A DNA stretch of 64,000 nucleotides, taken from the NCBI RefSeq assembly GCF_020510585.1, contig NZ_CP075190.1, positions 1 through 64,000 on the forward strand, given 5' to 3'. The notes beneath the pieces are model-generated. The model was not told the DNA's origin and did no database searches. It was given only the letters and a program-made list of their open reading frames with translations. How positions within the stretch are numbered: the stretch's first letter is position 1; each line of letters begins with the position of its first letter. A program made the translations under genes and the position numbers. Below, in pieces: positions 22,365 to 30,273 of this stretch. The stretch is from Ferribacterium limneticum. GTDB lineage: Bacteria > Pseudomonadota > Gammaproteobacteria > Burkholderiales > Rhodocyclaceae.

Positions 22365-23441
22365 CTAGCTCAGCCGCTGGTAGCGGTTGCCGGGCAGAGG
22401 AGCAATTTGGCCCGAGAGTTCGAGCATCAGGAGTTCCGGAAGCAATTGGTTGGCACTTTGTCCGGTGTATTCGACGAGGTCGTCGAGACTGCATGGATCG
22501 TGGCCGAGGGCGGCGAGTACGGGGTGTTCGTGGTCAGTCGGGGTGGTTTCCAGGTGTTCTTCCGGAGAAGTGAAGTTACCTAGTTCCTCCAGAACATCGT
22601 TCGCCGTTTCGACCAGTTTTGCGCCCTGCTTGATCAGTTTGTGGCAACCGCGAGCGACGGGCGAGTGAATGGAGCCGGGGATGGCGAAAACCTCTCGCCC
22701 TTGTTCGCCAGCGAGGCGTGCCGTGATCAGCGAACCGCTTTCGGGCGCTGCCTCGACGACCAGTACGCCGCGCGACAGGCCGGAAATGATGCGGTTGCGC
22801 CGCGGGAAATTGGCGGCTATAGACGGGGTTCCGAGCGGAAATTCGGAAATGACGGCACCGTGTTCGACAATGGCCAGGGCCAGTTCCTTGTTCCGTGCGG
22901 GGTAAATGCGGTCGGCGCCGGTGCCGATGACGGCAATCGTATCGCCGCCCGCCGCCAGCGCACCCCGGTGGGCGGCTGCATCGATTCCCAGCGCCAGGCC
23001 GCTGACGATGCAGAGGCCTTTGCCGGCCAGCGTCTTGGCAAAGTTCTCTGCCGTTTGCAGTCCTTGCGGTGTCGCATTGCGGCTACCGACCATGGCCAGC
23101 CCCCGCTTCTGGAGCAAGGCGGGATTGCCGCGCACGTAAAGCAGGCTGGGCGGGTCGGCGATTTCGAGCAGTGCCTTCGGGTAGGCGTCGTCGGCGAGGG
23201 TCAGGATATGTTGTCCCGGCTGACTGGCCCACTCGATGCTGCGGTCGACCTCTGTCGCCGGATCAAAATCAAAAAGCAGGTCGGCACGGTCGCCGATAAC
23301 GCTGCGTGCAGCGAGCCGCCCGGCGGCGAAAACAGCCTCGGGTAAACCGAAAGCGGCGAGTAGCTTTCTTTGCGACTCGCCGCCGATACCGGGGATAAGT
23401 GTCAGCCGCAACCAGGCGGCCAGACCTTCTGGGATGATCAC
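22365..23441 (-). CDS. dprA: DNA processing protein DprA
   Basis: DprA protects incoming single-stranded DNA and loads RecA during natural transformation; it is widespread even in species not known to be competent. The 358 residues contain the Rossmann-like DNA-binding core with GSRNATPQGLQTAENFA and GLALGIDAAAHRGAL, plus a C-terminal winged-helix (DML1-like) domain. Its start overlaps the stop of the LysM gene (ATGA), so the two are coupled. Its presence is relevant to the possible uptake-signal motif described in the findings. Confidence 0.95.
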   Translation of the reverse strand: MIIPEGLAAWLRLTLIPGIGGESQRKLLAAFGLPEAVFAAGRLAARSVIGDRADLLFDFDPATEVDRSIEWASQPGQHILTLADDAYPKALLEIADPPSLLYVRGNPALLQKRGLAMVGSRNATPQGLQTAENFAKTLAGKGLCIVSGLALGIDAAAHRGALAAGGDTIAVIGTGADRIYPARNKELALAIVEHGAVISEFPLGTPSIAANFPRRNRIISGLSRGVLVVEAAPESGSLITARLAGEQGREVFAIPGSIHSPVARGCHKLIKQGAKLVETANDVLEELGNFTSPEEHLETTPTDHEHPVLAALGHDPCSLDDLVEYTGQSANQLLPELLMLELSGQIAPLPGNRYQRLS

Positions 23442-24469
23442 GGATTTCTTGCCGAATCCCCGATGATGACGGATTTGGAGGAATCGACAACCAGTGCGTA
23501 AGCGACGTGATCGAAGACACGGAAGACGAAAGCCAGTCCGTAACGTTCTTCCGGAACCGGGGTTGTCGTTCTGATGCCATCATCATCGATGTTGATCGAG
23601 ACGCGCTTACGGAACAGGGCGACGACGTGGCCGACTTCCAGCCCATCGTTCTTGCCGCGAGTTAGCGAGACAACGGATGTCGAACCACCTTCCTGCACAC
23701 CGCCATAGATTGACATGATCTTGGCTGCAACTTCCCGCTCAGGGCGGTGCGGGACATAGGTGATGATTTCTGGCGGTGGTGCCGGGATGAGTTCGTCGCC
23801 GCGAGCCATTTCTTCCTTGGCCATTGTGACGCGCATGGTCGCCGGTTCGCCCGGCTTGATCAGGCGAGCATTGCCGAGGAAGAAGGCTTCGTAGGCAATA
23901 ATTTCTCCTGTATCAGGCTCCTTGAGCGCCTTCCCTTTGCGGAAAACATGCCATTTTTCAACGCTGGCATCGGGAATGCCGCTGGCGTAGAAAGAGTCAC
24001 CGGTACCGAGCAGCATGCGGTCTTCCTGCGCGGCTGTAATTTTTATCCCGCTGTTCCGATCATTGGTTTCAACGATCAACGGTTGGGAAATAAAAGGTTC
24101 AATGACATTGGGCGGAATGCTGGGGATAACTTGCTGTTCCGGGGTGCTGTACTCCGTCGGCTGGATCTTGGCATTCTGGCCGGTGACCCGCTTGGCCATT
24201 TTGAGGCGCGGTGACCCGCTCGATGTATCGAGCAGAATGATGTCGCCCGGATAGATCCAGTGCGGGTTCTTGATCTCTTCCTTGTTCATCTGCCAGATTT
24301 CCGGCCAGCGCCAAGGTTGCTTGAGGAATTTGCCCGAAATGTCCCACAGGGTGTCGCCTTTGACGACGATGTGGCGGTCAGGTGGGTTGTCGACGAGCGT
24401 TAGCGGCTCGGCGGCCGATGCGCAGGCGGCCGTCACGGCCAGGATGAGCGCGGATATAATGCGAACCAT
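23438..24469 (-). CDS. LysM domain-containing exported protein
   Basis: A 343-residue protein with an N-terminal signal peptide (MVRIISALILAVTAACASA), followed by a LysM peptidoglycan-binding domain (about residues 30-85; VVKGDTLWDISGKFL, NPHWIYPGDII). The long C-terminal region is of unknown function. It probably acts in the periplasm. The gene precedes dprA with a 4-bp overlap and is divergent from def (146-bp gap), an arrangement I recognise from other betaproteobacteria. Confidence 0.88.
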   Translation of the reverse strand: MVRIISALILAVTAACASAAEPLTLVDNPPDRHIVVKGDTLWDISGKFLKQPWRWPEIWQMNKEEIKNPHWIYPGDIILLDTSSGSPRLKMAKRVTGQNAKIQPTEYSTPEQQVIPSIPPNVIEPFISQPLIVETNDRNSGIKITAAQEDRMLLGTGDSFYASGIPDASVEKWHVFRKGKALKEPDTGEIIAYEAFFLGNARLIKPGEPATMRVTMAKEEMARGDELIPAPPPEIITYVPHRPEREVAAKIMSIYGGVQEGGSTSVVSLTRGKNDGLEVGHVVALFRKRVSINIDDDGIRTTTPVPEERYGLAFVFRVFDHVAYALVVDSSKSVIIGDSARNP

Positions 24470-24615
24470 AGTCGTAACCTCACGTGCCGGCGGAACGCAA
24501 TATCATTGTCGCAGTCTCAATAGTGCGGCGATCAACTTGCGTTCCATATCTCGGGAATTGCTTTAGATTCTGCACGTAATAACCTAATCGAGCAAGCTTT
24601 TATTCCTATTTTCAT

Positions 24616-25119
24616 ATGGCCCTCTTACCCATTTTGCGTTTCCCTGACCCGCGTCTAAAAAAGGTGGCAGCACTTGTCACCAAGATCGATGACGGCACCC
24701 GAAAACTGGTCGCCGACATGGCTGAAACCATGTACGAGGCACCGGGAATCGGCTTGGCGGCGACTCAGGTCGATGTGCACAAGCGTATCGTCGTTATCGA
24801 TGTTTCTGAAGACAAGAGTGAGCTGCAAGTCTTCATCAACCCGACTCTTGGCCGGTGCGAGGGTTCGCAGATTGGCGAAGAGGGCTGCCTCTCGGTGCCT
24901 GGCATCTACGACAAGGTCGAGCGTGCCGAGCGGGTGTCGGTGACCTATCTCGATCTCGATGGCAAGCAGCACACGCTGGAGGCCGAGGGTTTGCTGGCGG
25001 TGTGTATCCAGCACGAAATCGATCATCTCAACGGGACGGTGTTTGTCGACCATCTGTCGCTACTCAAACAGACACGGATCAAGAACAAGATGGCCAAACA
25101 GGCGCGCGTCACCGCATGA
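24616..25119 (+). CDS. def: Peptide deformylase
   Basis: Def removes the formyl group from the N-terminal methionine of nascent proteins using a metal ion. All three family motifs are present in 167 residues: [17 protein letters not shown] and QHEIDH (metal ligands Cys and two His, catalytic Glu). It overlaps fmt by 4 bp, forming the conserved def-fmt pair that removes and adds the formyl group. Confidence 0.98.
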   Translation: MALLPILRFPDPRLKKVAALVTKIDDGTRKLVADMAETMYEAPGIGLAATQVDVHKRIVVIDVSEDKSELQVFINPTLGRCEGSQIGEEGCLSVPGIYDKVERAERVSVTYLDLDGKQHTLEAEGLLAVCIQHEIDHLNGTVFVDHLSLLKQTRIKNKMAKQARVTA

Positions 25120-26039
25120 AGCTGATTTTTGCCGGGACACCGGAATTTGCCGCGCAGGCTTTGCGGGCCATTGTTGCGGCGGGGCACGATGTGGCGTTGG
25201 TATTGACCCAGCCGGACCGGCCGGCCGGGCGTGGCATGAGCTTGCAGCCGTCGGCCGTCAAGAAGGTGGCACTGGATAGCGGTATCGAAGTCTTCCAGCC
25301 GTTGTCGCTGCGGGATGCCGAGGCGCAGGCGAGGATTGCCGCGCTTGGCGCCGAGGTCATGGTCGTGGCGGCCTATGGGCTGATCCTGCCGCAGGTCGTG
25401 CTCGATATGCCGCGTCTGGGCTGCATCAACATCCACGGCTCGTTGCTGCCACGCTGGCGCGGTGCGGCGCCGATCCAGCGGGCCCTGCTGGCCGGCGATG
25501 CCGAGACCGGCGTTTGCATCATGCAGATGGAGGCCGGGCTGGACACCGGGCCGGTGCTGTTGCGTGGGGCTTTTCCCATCGAGGCCACCGATACCACGGC
25601 GACGTTACATGATCGGCTGGCTGAACTGGGCGCGAAGCTGGCCGTCGAGGCGCTCGGCAAGTTGCCGCTGCCGGCCGAGCCGCAACCGGCTGAGGGAGTG
25701 ACATACGCGCACAAGATCGAGAAGGCCGAGGCCTTGATCGATTGGTCGAAAAGCGCGGCGGAACTGGATCGCCATATCCGCGCCTTCAACCCCTTCCCCG
25801 GGGCGCAGGCCCTCTTTGGCGGCCAGACGGTGAAATTGTGGCAGGCGAAGCCGGTCGCTGGCGATGGCAAAATTGGCACGATTTTGGCGGTTGACCGGAG
25901 CAGTGTCGTCATCGCCTGTGGCGAAGGCGCGCTGGCCGTTACTGAATTGCAGAAGGCCGGTGGCAAGCGTTTGCCGGTGCAGCAGTTCCTGGCCGGGCAT
26001 CCGTTGAAGGTTGGCGACTGCTTCGATATTCCGGCTTGA
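25116..26039 (+). CDS. fmt: Methionyl-tRNA formyltransferase
   Basis: Fmt formylates initiator Met-tRNA with 10-formyl-tetrahydrofolate. The 307 residues start [14 protein letters not shown] and carry the folate/catalytic stretch [18 protein letters not shown], with a C-terminal OB-like tRNA-binding domain. The start overlaps the def stop (ATGA). In many proteobacteria rsmB follows directly; here four minus-strand genes intervene before rsmB at 28440. Confidence 0.98.
   Translation: MKLIFAGTPEFAAQALRAIVAAGHDVALVLTQPDRPAGRGMSLQPSAVKKVALDSGIEVFQPLSLRDAEAQARIAALGAEVMVVAAYGLILPQVVLDMPRLGCINIHGSLLPRWRGAAPIQRALLAGDAETGVCIMQMEAGLDTGPVLLRGAFPIEATDTTATLHDRLAELGAKLAVEALGKLPLPAEPQPAEGVTYAHKIEKAEALIDWSKSAAELDRHIRAFNPFPGAQALFGGQTVKLWQAKPVAGDGKIGTILAVDRSSVVIACGEGALAVTELQKAGGKRLPVQQFLAGHPLKVGDCFDIPA
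25885..25900 (-). repeat. Degenerate USS-like core in fmt
   Basis: The minus strand reads CCGGTCAACCG followed by CCAAAAT. The ten-base core is intact but the A-run is weak. It may be a decayed copy or chance. Confidence 0.35.
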
Positions 26040-26044
26040 TGCCC

Positions 26045-26395
26045 TCAGGCCGTGCCGACGCGCAGCGGGATTTCCCGGCTGGTCGGCGGTAGCGTCCCGA
26101 CGACCGCCAGACTGGGCCTTTCGCCCGGTTTCTGGTGGCGCAGCGTCAGATAACGCAGGCAGGTGACGCGCAGGAAGGAAGCGAAGTTTTCAACTTCGCC
26201 GCGGTAGACCTCGATTTCATCGTAGAACTTGGCGATCAACTGGTTGGTCGTCATCCCCTCGTTGCCGGCTAGTTCGGCCAGGATGTCCCAGAACAGGTTC
26301 TCGAGCCGGATCTTGGTGACGAAGCCATGAATGCGTAGCGAGCGGGCCCGCGACTCGTAGAGCATCGGGTCGGCCTTGACGTAGATTTCACACAT
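26045..26395 (-). CDS. Ribbon-helix-helix domain protein
   Basis: A 116-residue protein whose central part (SLRIHGFVTKIRLENLFWDI, then a helix with GMTTNQLIAKFYDEI) matches the ribbon-helix-helix fold of the RHH_4 type. Such proteins are small DNA-binding regulators or aryl-sulfate-sulfotransferase-associated proteins; no target can be deduced here. It ends 5 bp from the fmt stop, convergent, and lies downstream of the DJ-1/PfpI gene on the same strand. Confidence 0.7.
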   Translation of the reverse strand: MCEIYVKADPMLYESRARSLRIHGFVTKIRLENLFWDILAELAGNEGMTTNQLIAKFYDEIEVYRGEVENFASFLRVTCLRYLTLRHQKPGERPSLAVVGTLPPTSREIPLRVGTA

Positions 26396-26449
26396 GCAGC
26401 CTCCAGGTCGGCGCGGGTAACGCCAGCGTGACGTCGCCCGCGCCGGCAG

Positions 26450-27031
26450 TCAAAGGGTGATTTTGGTACCAAGCAGCGGCAGGAACTTGGCCAGCCAGGC
26501 CGGGTGCGCGGGCCAGGCCGGGGCGGTGACCAGATTGCCATCGACGTGGGCCTGATCGACCGGAATGTCGGCATATTGTCCACCCGCCAAACGGACTTCG
26601 GGGCCGCAGGCCGGGTAGGCGCTGCACGAACGACCATTCAGAACGCCGGCTGCGGCGAGCAGTTGCGCTCCGTGGCAGATCGCCGCGATCGGCTTGCCGG
26701 TGTCGGCAAAGTGGCGAACCATGGCCAGGACCTCGGGATTCAGGCGCAGGTATTCGGGGGCGCGGCCGCCGGGAATGACCAGCGCATCGTAGTCCTCGGC
26801 GCGGATGTCGGCGAAGCTGGCGTTCAGCGAGAAGTTGTGGCCGGGCTTTTCGCTGTAGGTCTGGTCGCCTTCGAAGTCGTGGATGGCGGTGCGCACCGAT
26901 TCGCCGGCCTTCTTGCCCGGGCAGGCGGCATGGACGGTGTGGCCGACCATGAGCAGTGCCTGGAAGGGCACCATGGTTTCGTAATCTTCGGTGTAGTCAC
27001 CGGTCAGCATGAGAATTTTTTTGGCAGCCAT
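26450..27031 (-). CDS. DJ-1/PfpI family protein
   Basis: A 193-residue single-domain DJ-1/PfpI protein. The nucleophile elbow reads AAICHGAQ, with the cysteine expected to be reactive. Related proteins act as glyoxalases/deglycases, chaperones or peptidases, so the substrate is not assignable. I chose ATG 27031 ([13 protein letters not shown]), preceded by a purine-rich AGGAGAC; 17 further codons upstream show no similarity. It is part of a minus-strand group with speD and an RHH gene. Confidence 0.85.
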   Translation of the reverse strand: MAAKKILMLTGDYTEDYETMVPFQALLMVGHTVHAACPGKKAGESVRTAIHDFEGDQTYSEKPGHNFSLNASFADIRAEDYDALVIPGGRAPEYLRLNPEVLAMVRHFADTGKPIAAICHGAQLLAAAGVLNGRSCSAYPACGPEVRLAGGQYADIPVDQAHVDGNLVTAPAWPAHPAWLAKFLPLLGTKITL

Positions 27032-27121
27032 GTTTGTCTCCTTTGTCATGCCGCCGGCAAGAGGGTCGGCGGGCAGAAGCATTGTCGGAGGATTTTCCGG
27101 CTGGCGGGTAGCAGCCGGCTG

Positions 27122-27508
27122 CTACTTTGCCGGTGCCAGACGGCCGCGTCCGACGCGCGTGCACTGCCGGTTTTCCGGCGCGAAACGGTTGATGACTTCG
27201 TCGAACAGGGCACTAGCCTTGGAGCTGTTGTCGCCACTAAAGTTGCAGACGTAAACATCGAGCGTGACGCTGGCGATCTCGGGCCAGGTGTGCACGGCGA
27301 GATGGGATTCGGCGAGGACGACGGTGCCGGTCACGCCGGCCGGCTGGCCACCGGCGTCGTGGAAGGTATGGAACAGCCGGCCGACGACGGTCAGGCCGTG
27401 GCGCTGGCAGGCATCGACGCAGAACGTTTCGAGCGTCGGTGCGTCGAGCAGGAAGCCCGGGGCGCAGCGGCAGTCGTGGAGGTCAGCGATCAGGTGCAGG
27501 CCGTTCAT
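27122..27508 (-). CDS. speD: S-adenosylmethionine decarboxylase proenzyme, small prokaryotic type
   Basis: This supplies decarboxylated AdoMet for spermidine synthesis. The protein self-cleaves at the serine of ESHLAVHTWPE to create the pyruvoyl cofactor; that motif is intact here. At 128 residues it is of the short SpeH/archaeal-like class. No spermidine synthase (speE) lies in the window, so the partner gene must be elsewhere. A parS-like site lies 17 bp upstream of the start, in the end of the nuclease gene. Confidence 0.93.
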   Translation of the reverse strand: MNGLHLIADLHDCRCAPGFLLDAPTLETFCVDACQRHGLTVVGRLFHTFHDAGGQPAGVTGTVVLAESHLAVHTWPEIASVTLDVYVCNFSGDNSSKASALFDEVINRFAPENRQCTRVGRGRLAPAK

Positions 27509-27517
27509 ATGACAATT

Positions 27518-28405
27518 TTATGGCGTTTCACGTGAAACGCGCTGGCCGAAAATGGTTTCAAGCAGTCCGCCCAGCCGGTAGCCAGCCTCGACAATGCGGC
27601 GGTCGGCAATGTCCCGGCTGCGCCGGCGGAAATCCTCGCTGATGATCGGCAGCAGGCTGCCGCTGGTGTCCGGATAGGCTTCGGCGAGCAGGCGATGGCT
27701 TTCATCGCGCCATAGCGCGACGTTTCCCTGCCGCGGCGCGGAGTGGTTTTCAAGCAGATGCACCGCGTTTTCTTTCAGGCGCTTGCCGCGTAGCCAGGGC
27801 GGGCCGGGCAGATCGTCCCAGTAAACATGCAGGCTGCTGAAGGGCAGGCGTTTGTTGAACGGATTTTCGATTTCGACCTCGTTGCCACCTTGGTCGCCGT
27901 GTCGGCCGACGTGCAATGGCTGGTGGATGTCGGCAACGAGGTGGGCGAGCCAGGGCAGGGCATTTGAAATTTCGGCTTTTTTTCCGGTTGACCGTAGAAC
28001 TCGGCTCAGGCGTTCGATTTGGGCGTCCAGTTCGCCGGATTTGGTCTGGCCGGCAGCGTTGAGGTCCACGTAGTGCCAGCGCTTGTGACGGGCCGTGTCG
28101 GAAAGTCCGGGAAGTGCCGGCGTGGCAGGTTCCCGGTCTTCGTCGTAAAAGCGCGGGTCGTTGCGAATATCGTCCGGCCAGGTCGAGGCTTCGGCGAAGA
28201 TATCGACGTCTTTGCTCGAGCGCGATTTTTCGATCCAGCGCCCGTAATCCGGATGGCGGGACAACGCTTCGCTGATCGCCGCCTGGGTTGGTGGCGATAG
28301 TTGCTGCCAGGCAATGACGGCGGTCAGGCGATGGCCGGCCGCGTTCCAGGCATTGGCTGGCGCGTGTACGGCAGAGAAAAGCAGGGCGAGGAGGATTTGC
28401 CGCAT
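27518..28405 (-). CDS. S1/P1-type nuclease, exported
   Basis: Zinc-dependent single-strand-specific nucleases of the S1/P1 family act outside the cytoplasm. From ATG 28405 (MRQILLALLFSAVHAPANA) the 295-residue protein has a signal peptide. Cleavage after ANA would expose the tryptophan of WNAAGHRLTAVIA as residue 1, whose amino group is a zinc ligand in P1. Other ligand motifs are HYVDLN and LVADIHQPLHVGRHGDQGG. Exported nucleases can salvage phosphate or degrade extracellular DNA. The gene contains USS-like copy 5 (27961-27997), and the perfect parS site overlaps its last codons. Confidence 0.9.
   Translation of the reverse strand: MRQILLALLFSAVHAPANAWNAAGHRLTAVIAWQQLSPPTQAAISEALSRHPDYGRWIEKSRSSKDVDIFAEASTWPDDIRNDPRFYDEDREPATPALPGLSDTARHKRWHYVDLNAAGQTKSGELDAQIERLSRVLRSTGKKAEISNALPWLAHLVADIHQPLHVGRHGDQGGNEVEIENPFNKRLPFSSLHVYWDDLPGPPWLRGKRLKENAVHLLENHSAPRQGNVALWRDESHRLLAEAYPDTSGSLLPIISEDFRRRSRDIADRRIVEAGYRLGGLLETIFGQRVSRETP
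27525..27538. other. parS centromere site 3 (perfect palindrome)
   Basis: GTTTCACGTGAAAC is an exact match to the 14-bp ParB consensus core and is fully palindromic. It overlaps the C-terminal codons of the S1/P1 nuclease. It is the best of the five sites in the window. Confidence 0.92.
27961..27997 (-). repeat. USS-like dispersed motif, copy 5
   Basis: The minus strand reads CTACGGTCAACCGGAAAAA with extra A's, then GCCGAAATTTCAAATG. It is a full-length example inside the nuclease gene in its coding sense, encoding LRSTGKKAEIS. Confidence 0.8.
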
Positions 28406-28439
28406 TCGGCCATTATGCCGCGTGCGATAATGCCCGCCT

Positions 28440-29699
28440 ATGTCCAGTTTGCCGCTCAATTCACTCGCCTACGCCCTGTTGCAGGCGTCCCGCATCGATA
28501 CCGCCGTTTTCGGCGGGCAGAGCCTGGCCGACGGCCTGCTCGGCCGGGTCGAGCCGGAAGCCCGTCCCGCTGTCCAGGATCTCGTCTACGGCAGCCTGCG
28601 CGCCTATGGGCGCGGCGATTTCTTCCTGTCCAATCTACTCCAGAAGCCGCTGGCCAGCGACGAAGTGCGCGCCCTGTTGCTGGTCGCCATCTATCGCCTC
28701 GAAACCCGGCCGGATGCCGCGCATACCGTTGTCGATCAGGCTGTTTCGGCGGCTGGCGAGGTGGCAGGCGGGAATTTCAAGGCGCTGGTCAATGGCGTGT
28801 TGCGCAACTTCCTGCGCCAGCAAGCGATATTGACCGCCGAGTTTGCCGCCGACCCCGTTGCTTCGGCCATGCACCCCGACTGGTGGCTGGCCCAGTTGCA
28901 GGCTGCCTACCCGCAGGACTGGTCGGCCATCGTCGCCGCCGGCAATTCGCCGCCGCCGATGGGTCTGCGCGTCAATACCCGCCGCGTTTCGCGCGACGAT
29001 TACATCATGAAGCTGGCGGCCGAAGGCATTGCGGCCCGGCCGGTTGGCGAATGCGGGCTGGCGCTCGACAAGCCTGTCCCGGTCGACGCGTTGCCGGGTT
29101 TTGCCGATGGTCTCGTTTCGGTGCAGGACCCCGGGGCGCAAATGGCCGCCACGTTGCTCGATCCGGCGCCGGGCAGTCGCGTGCTCGATGCCTGCGCCGC
29201 ACCAGGCGGCAAGACGGCGCACCTGCTCGAGCGTGGCGAAATCGACCTGCTCGCCCTCGATCTGAAACCCTCCCGTTGCCGCCGCGTCGCCGAAACGCTG
29301 TCGCGCCTTGGCCTGAACGCCAAGATCCAGGACGCCGACTGCGCCAAGCTGACGAGCTGGTGGGATGGCCGGCCCTTCGACGCGGTACTCGCTGATGTCC
29401 CATGCACCGCCAGCGGGGTCGTGCGCCGCAATCCGGACGCCAAGTGGTTGCGCCGCGAGGCCGACATCGCCAGTTTTGCCACAACGCAGGCGCGAATTCT
29501 CGACGCCTTGTGGCAGGTCGTGCGGCCGGGCGGTAAACTGCTCTATGTGACCTGCTCGGTTTTCCCGGCCGAAAACGGCGGGCAGATTTCGCGTTTCCTG
29601 GCGCGCCAGCCGCAGGCTCACCGTTGTCACGAAGAACAGCTCTTACCGACCGCTGAACACGATGGCTTTTTCTATTGCTTGCTTGAAAAGCGTGCTTGA
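28440..29699 (+). CDS. rsmB: 16S rRNA (cytosine-967-C5)-methyltransferase
   Basis: RsmB methylates C967 of 16S rRNA using AdoMet. The 419 residues show an N-terminal NusB-like RNA-binding domain (about 1-140) and a Rossmann methyltransferase with DACAAPGGKTAHLLE. The two catalytic cysteines lie in DVPCTASGV and VTCSVFPAENG. It is divergent from the nuclease (34 bp apart) and begins a run of plus-strand genes through trkH. The DUF4390 gene overlaps its last 38 bp. Confidence 0.96.
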   Translation: MSSLPLNSLAYALLQASRIDTAVFGGQSLADGLLGRVEPEARPAVQDLVYGSLRAYGRGDFFLSNLLQKPLASDEVRALLLVAIYRLETRPDAAHTVVDQAVSAAGEVAGGNFKALVNGVLRNFLRQQAILTAEFAADPVASAMHPDWWLAQLQAAYPQDWSAIVAAGNSPPPMGLRVNTRRVSRDDYIMKLAAEGIAARPVGECGLALDKPVPVDALPGFADGLVSVQDPGAQMAATLLDPAPGSRVLDACAAPGGKTAHLLERGEIDLLALDLKPSRCRRVAETLSRLGLNAKIQDADCAKLTSWWDGRPFDAVLADVPCTASGVVRRNPDAKWLRREADIASFATTQARILDALWQVVRPGGKLLYVTCSVFPAENGGQISRFLARQPQAHRCHEEQLLPTAEHDGFFYCLLEKRA

Positions 29700-30273
29700 T
29701 CCACTGCGCCGATGGCTGCTGTTACTGCTTTTCGTGCCCGTTTTGGCGTGGACCGCAGAAATCGACATCACCAATCCGCAGCTTTCAGCCAGTGAAGATG
29801 GCTATGTTCTCTCCGCTGATTTCAAGTTCGAATTGAATCCTCGCCTCGAAGAGGCGGTCACCAAGGGCGTCGTGCTCTATTTTGTTGCCGATTTCGAACT
29901 GAGCAAAGCCCGCTGGTACTGGCTTGATGAAAAGCTGGTCAGCCGCAGCCTGACCTATCGCCTGTCCTACCACGCGCTGACCCGGCAATACCGGCTGACG
30001 ACCGGTGGCCTGCATCAGTCCTTCCAGACCTTGTCCGAGGCCATGCAAGTGCTCTCCCGCCTGCGCAGCTGGACCGTCATCGACAAGAACGACAAAGCGG
30101 TCCACCCCGGCGAAGCTTATTCGGCATCGCTGCGCATGCGGCTCGACGTTACCCAGCTGCCGCGCCCCTTCCAGATCAGCGCCCTGGGCAACAAGGACTG
30201 GAGCCTTGGCTCCGACTGGAAAATATGGCCCGCCAACCTGCTTCCGGCAGCGCTGCCGGCGGAGGCCAAATGA
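29662..30273 (+). CDS. DUF4390 family exported protein
   Basis: A 203-residue protein with a hydrophobic N-terminal segment (RRWLLLLLFVPVLAW) and a domain of unknown function DUF4390. It is typically encoded between rsmB and an ntrY-like kinase in betaproteobacteria, exactly as here. It overlaps rsmB by 38 bp and its stop overlaps the kinase start (ATGA). A later GTG start near 29690 would still leave a signal segment. The context suggests a periplasmic accessory to the two-component system, but this is inference. Confidence 0.85.
   Translation: MAFSIACLKSVLDPLRRWLLLLLFVPVLAWTAEIDITNPQLSASEDGYVLSADFKFELNPRLEEAVTKGVVLYFVADFELSKARWYWLDEKLVSRSLTYRLSYHALTRQYRLTTGGLHQSFQTLSEAMQVLSRLRSWTVIDKNDKAVHPGEAYSASLRMRLDVTQLPRPFQISALGNKDWSLGSDWKIWPANLLPAALPAEAK

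Noticed and set aside
20900..22573. 557-codon open frame on the plus strand
   Set aside because: Antisense to topB and dprA; a shadow of GC-rich coding.
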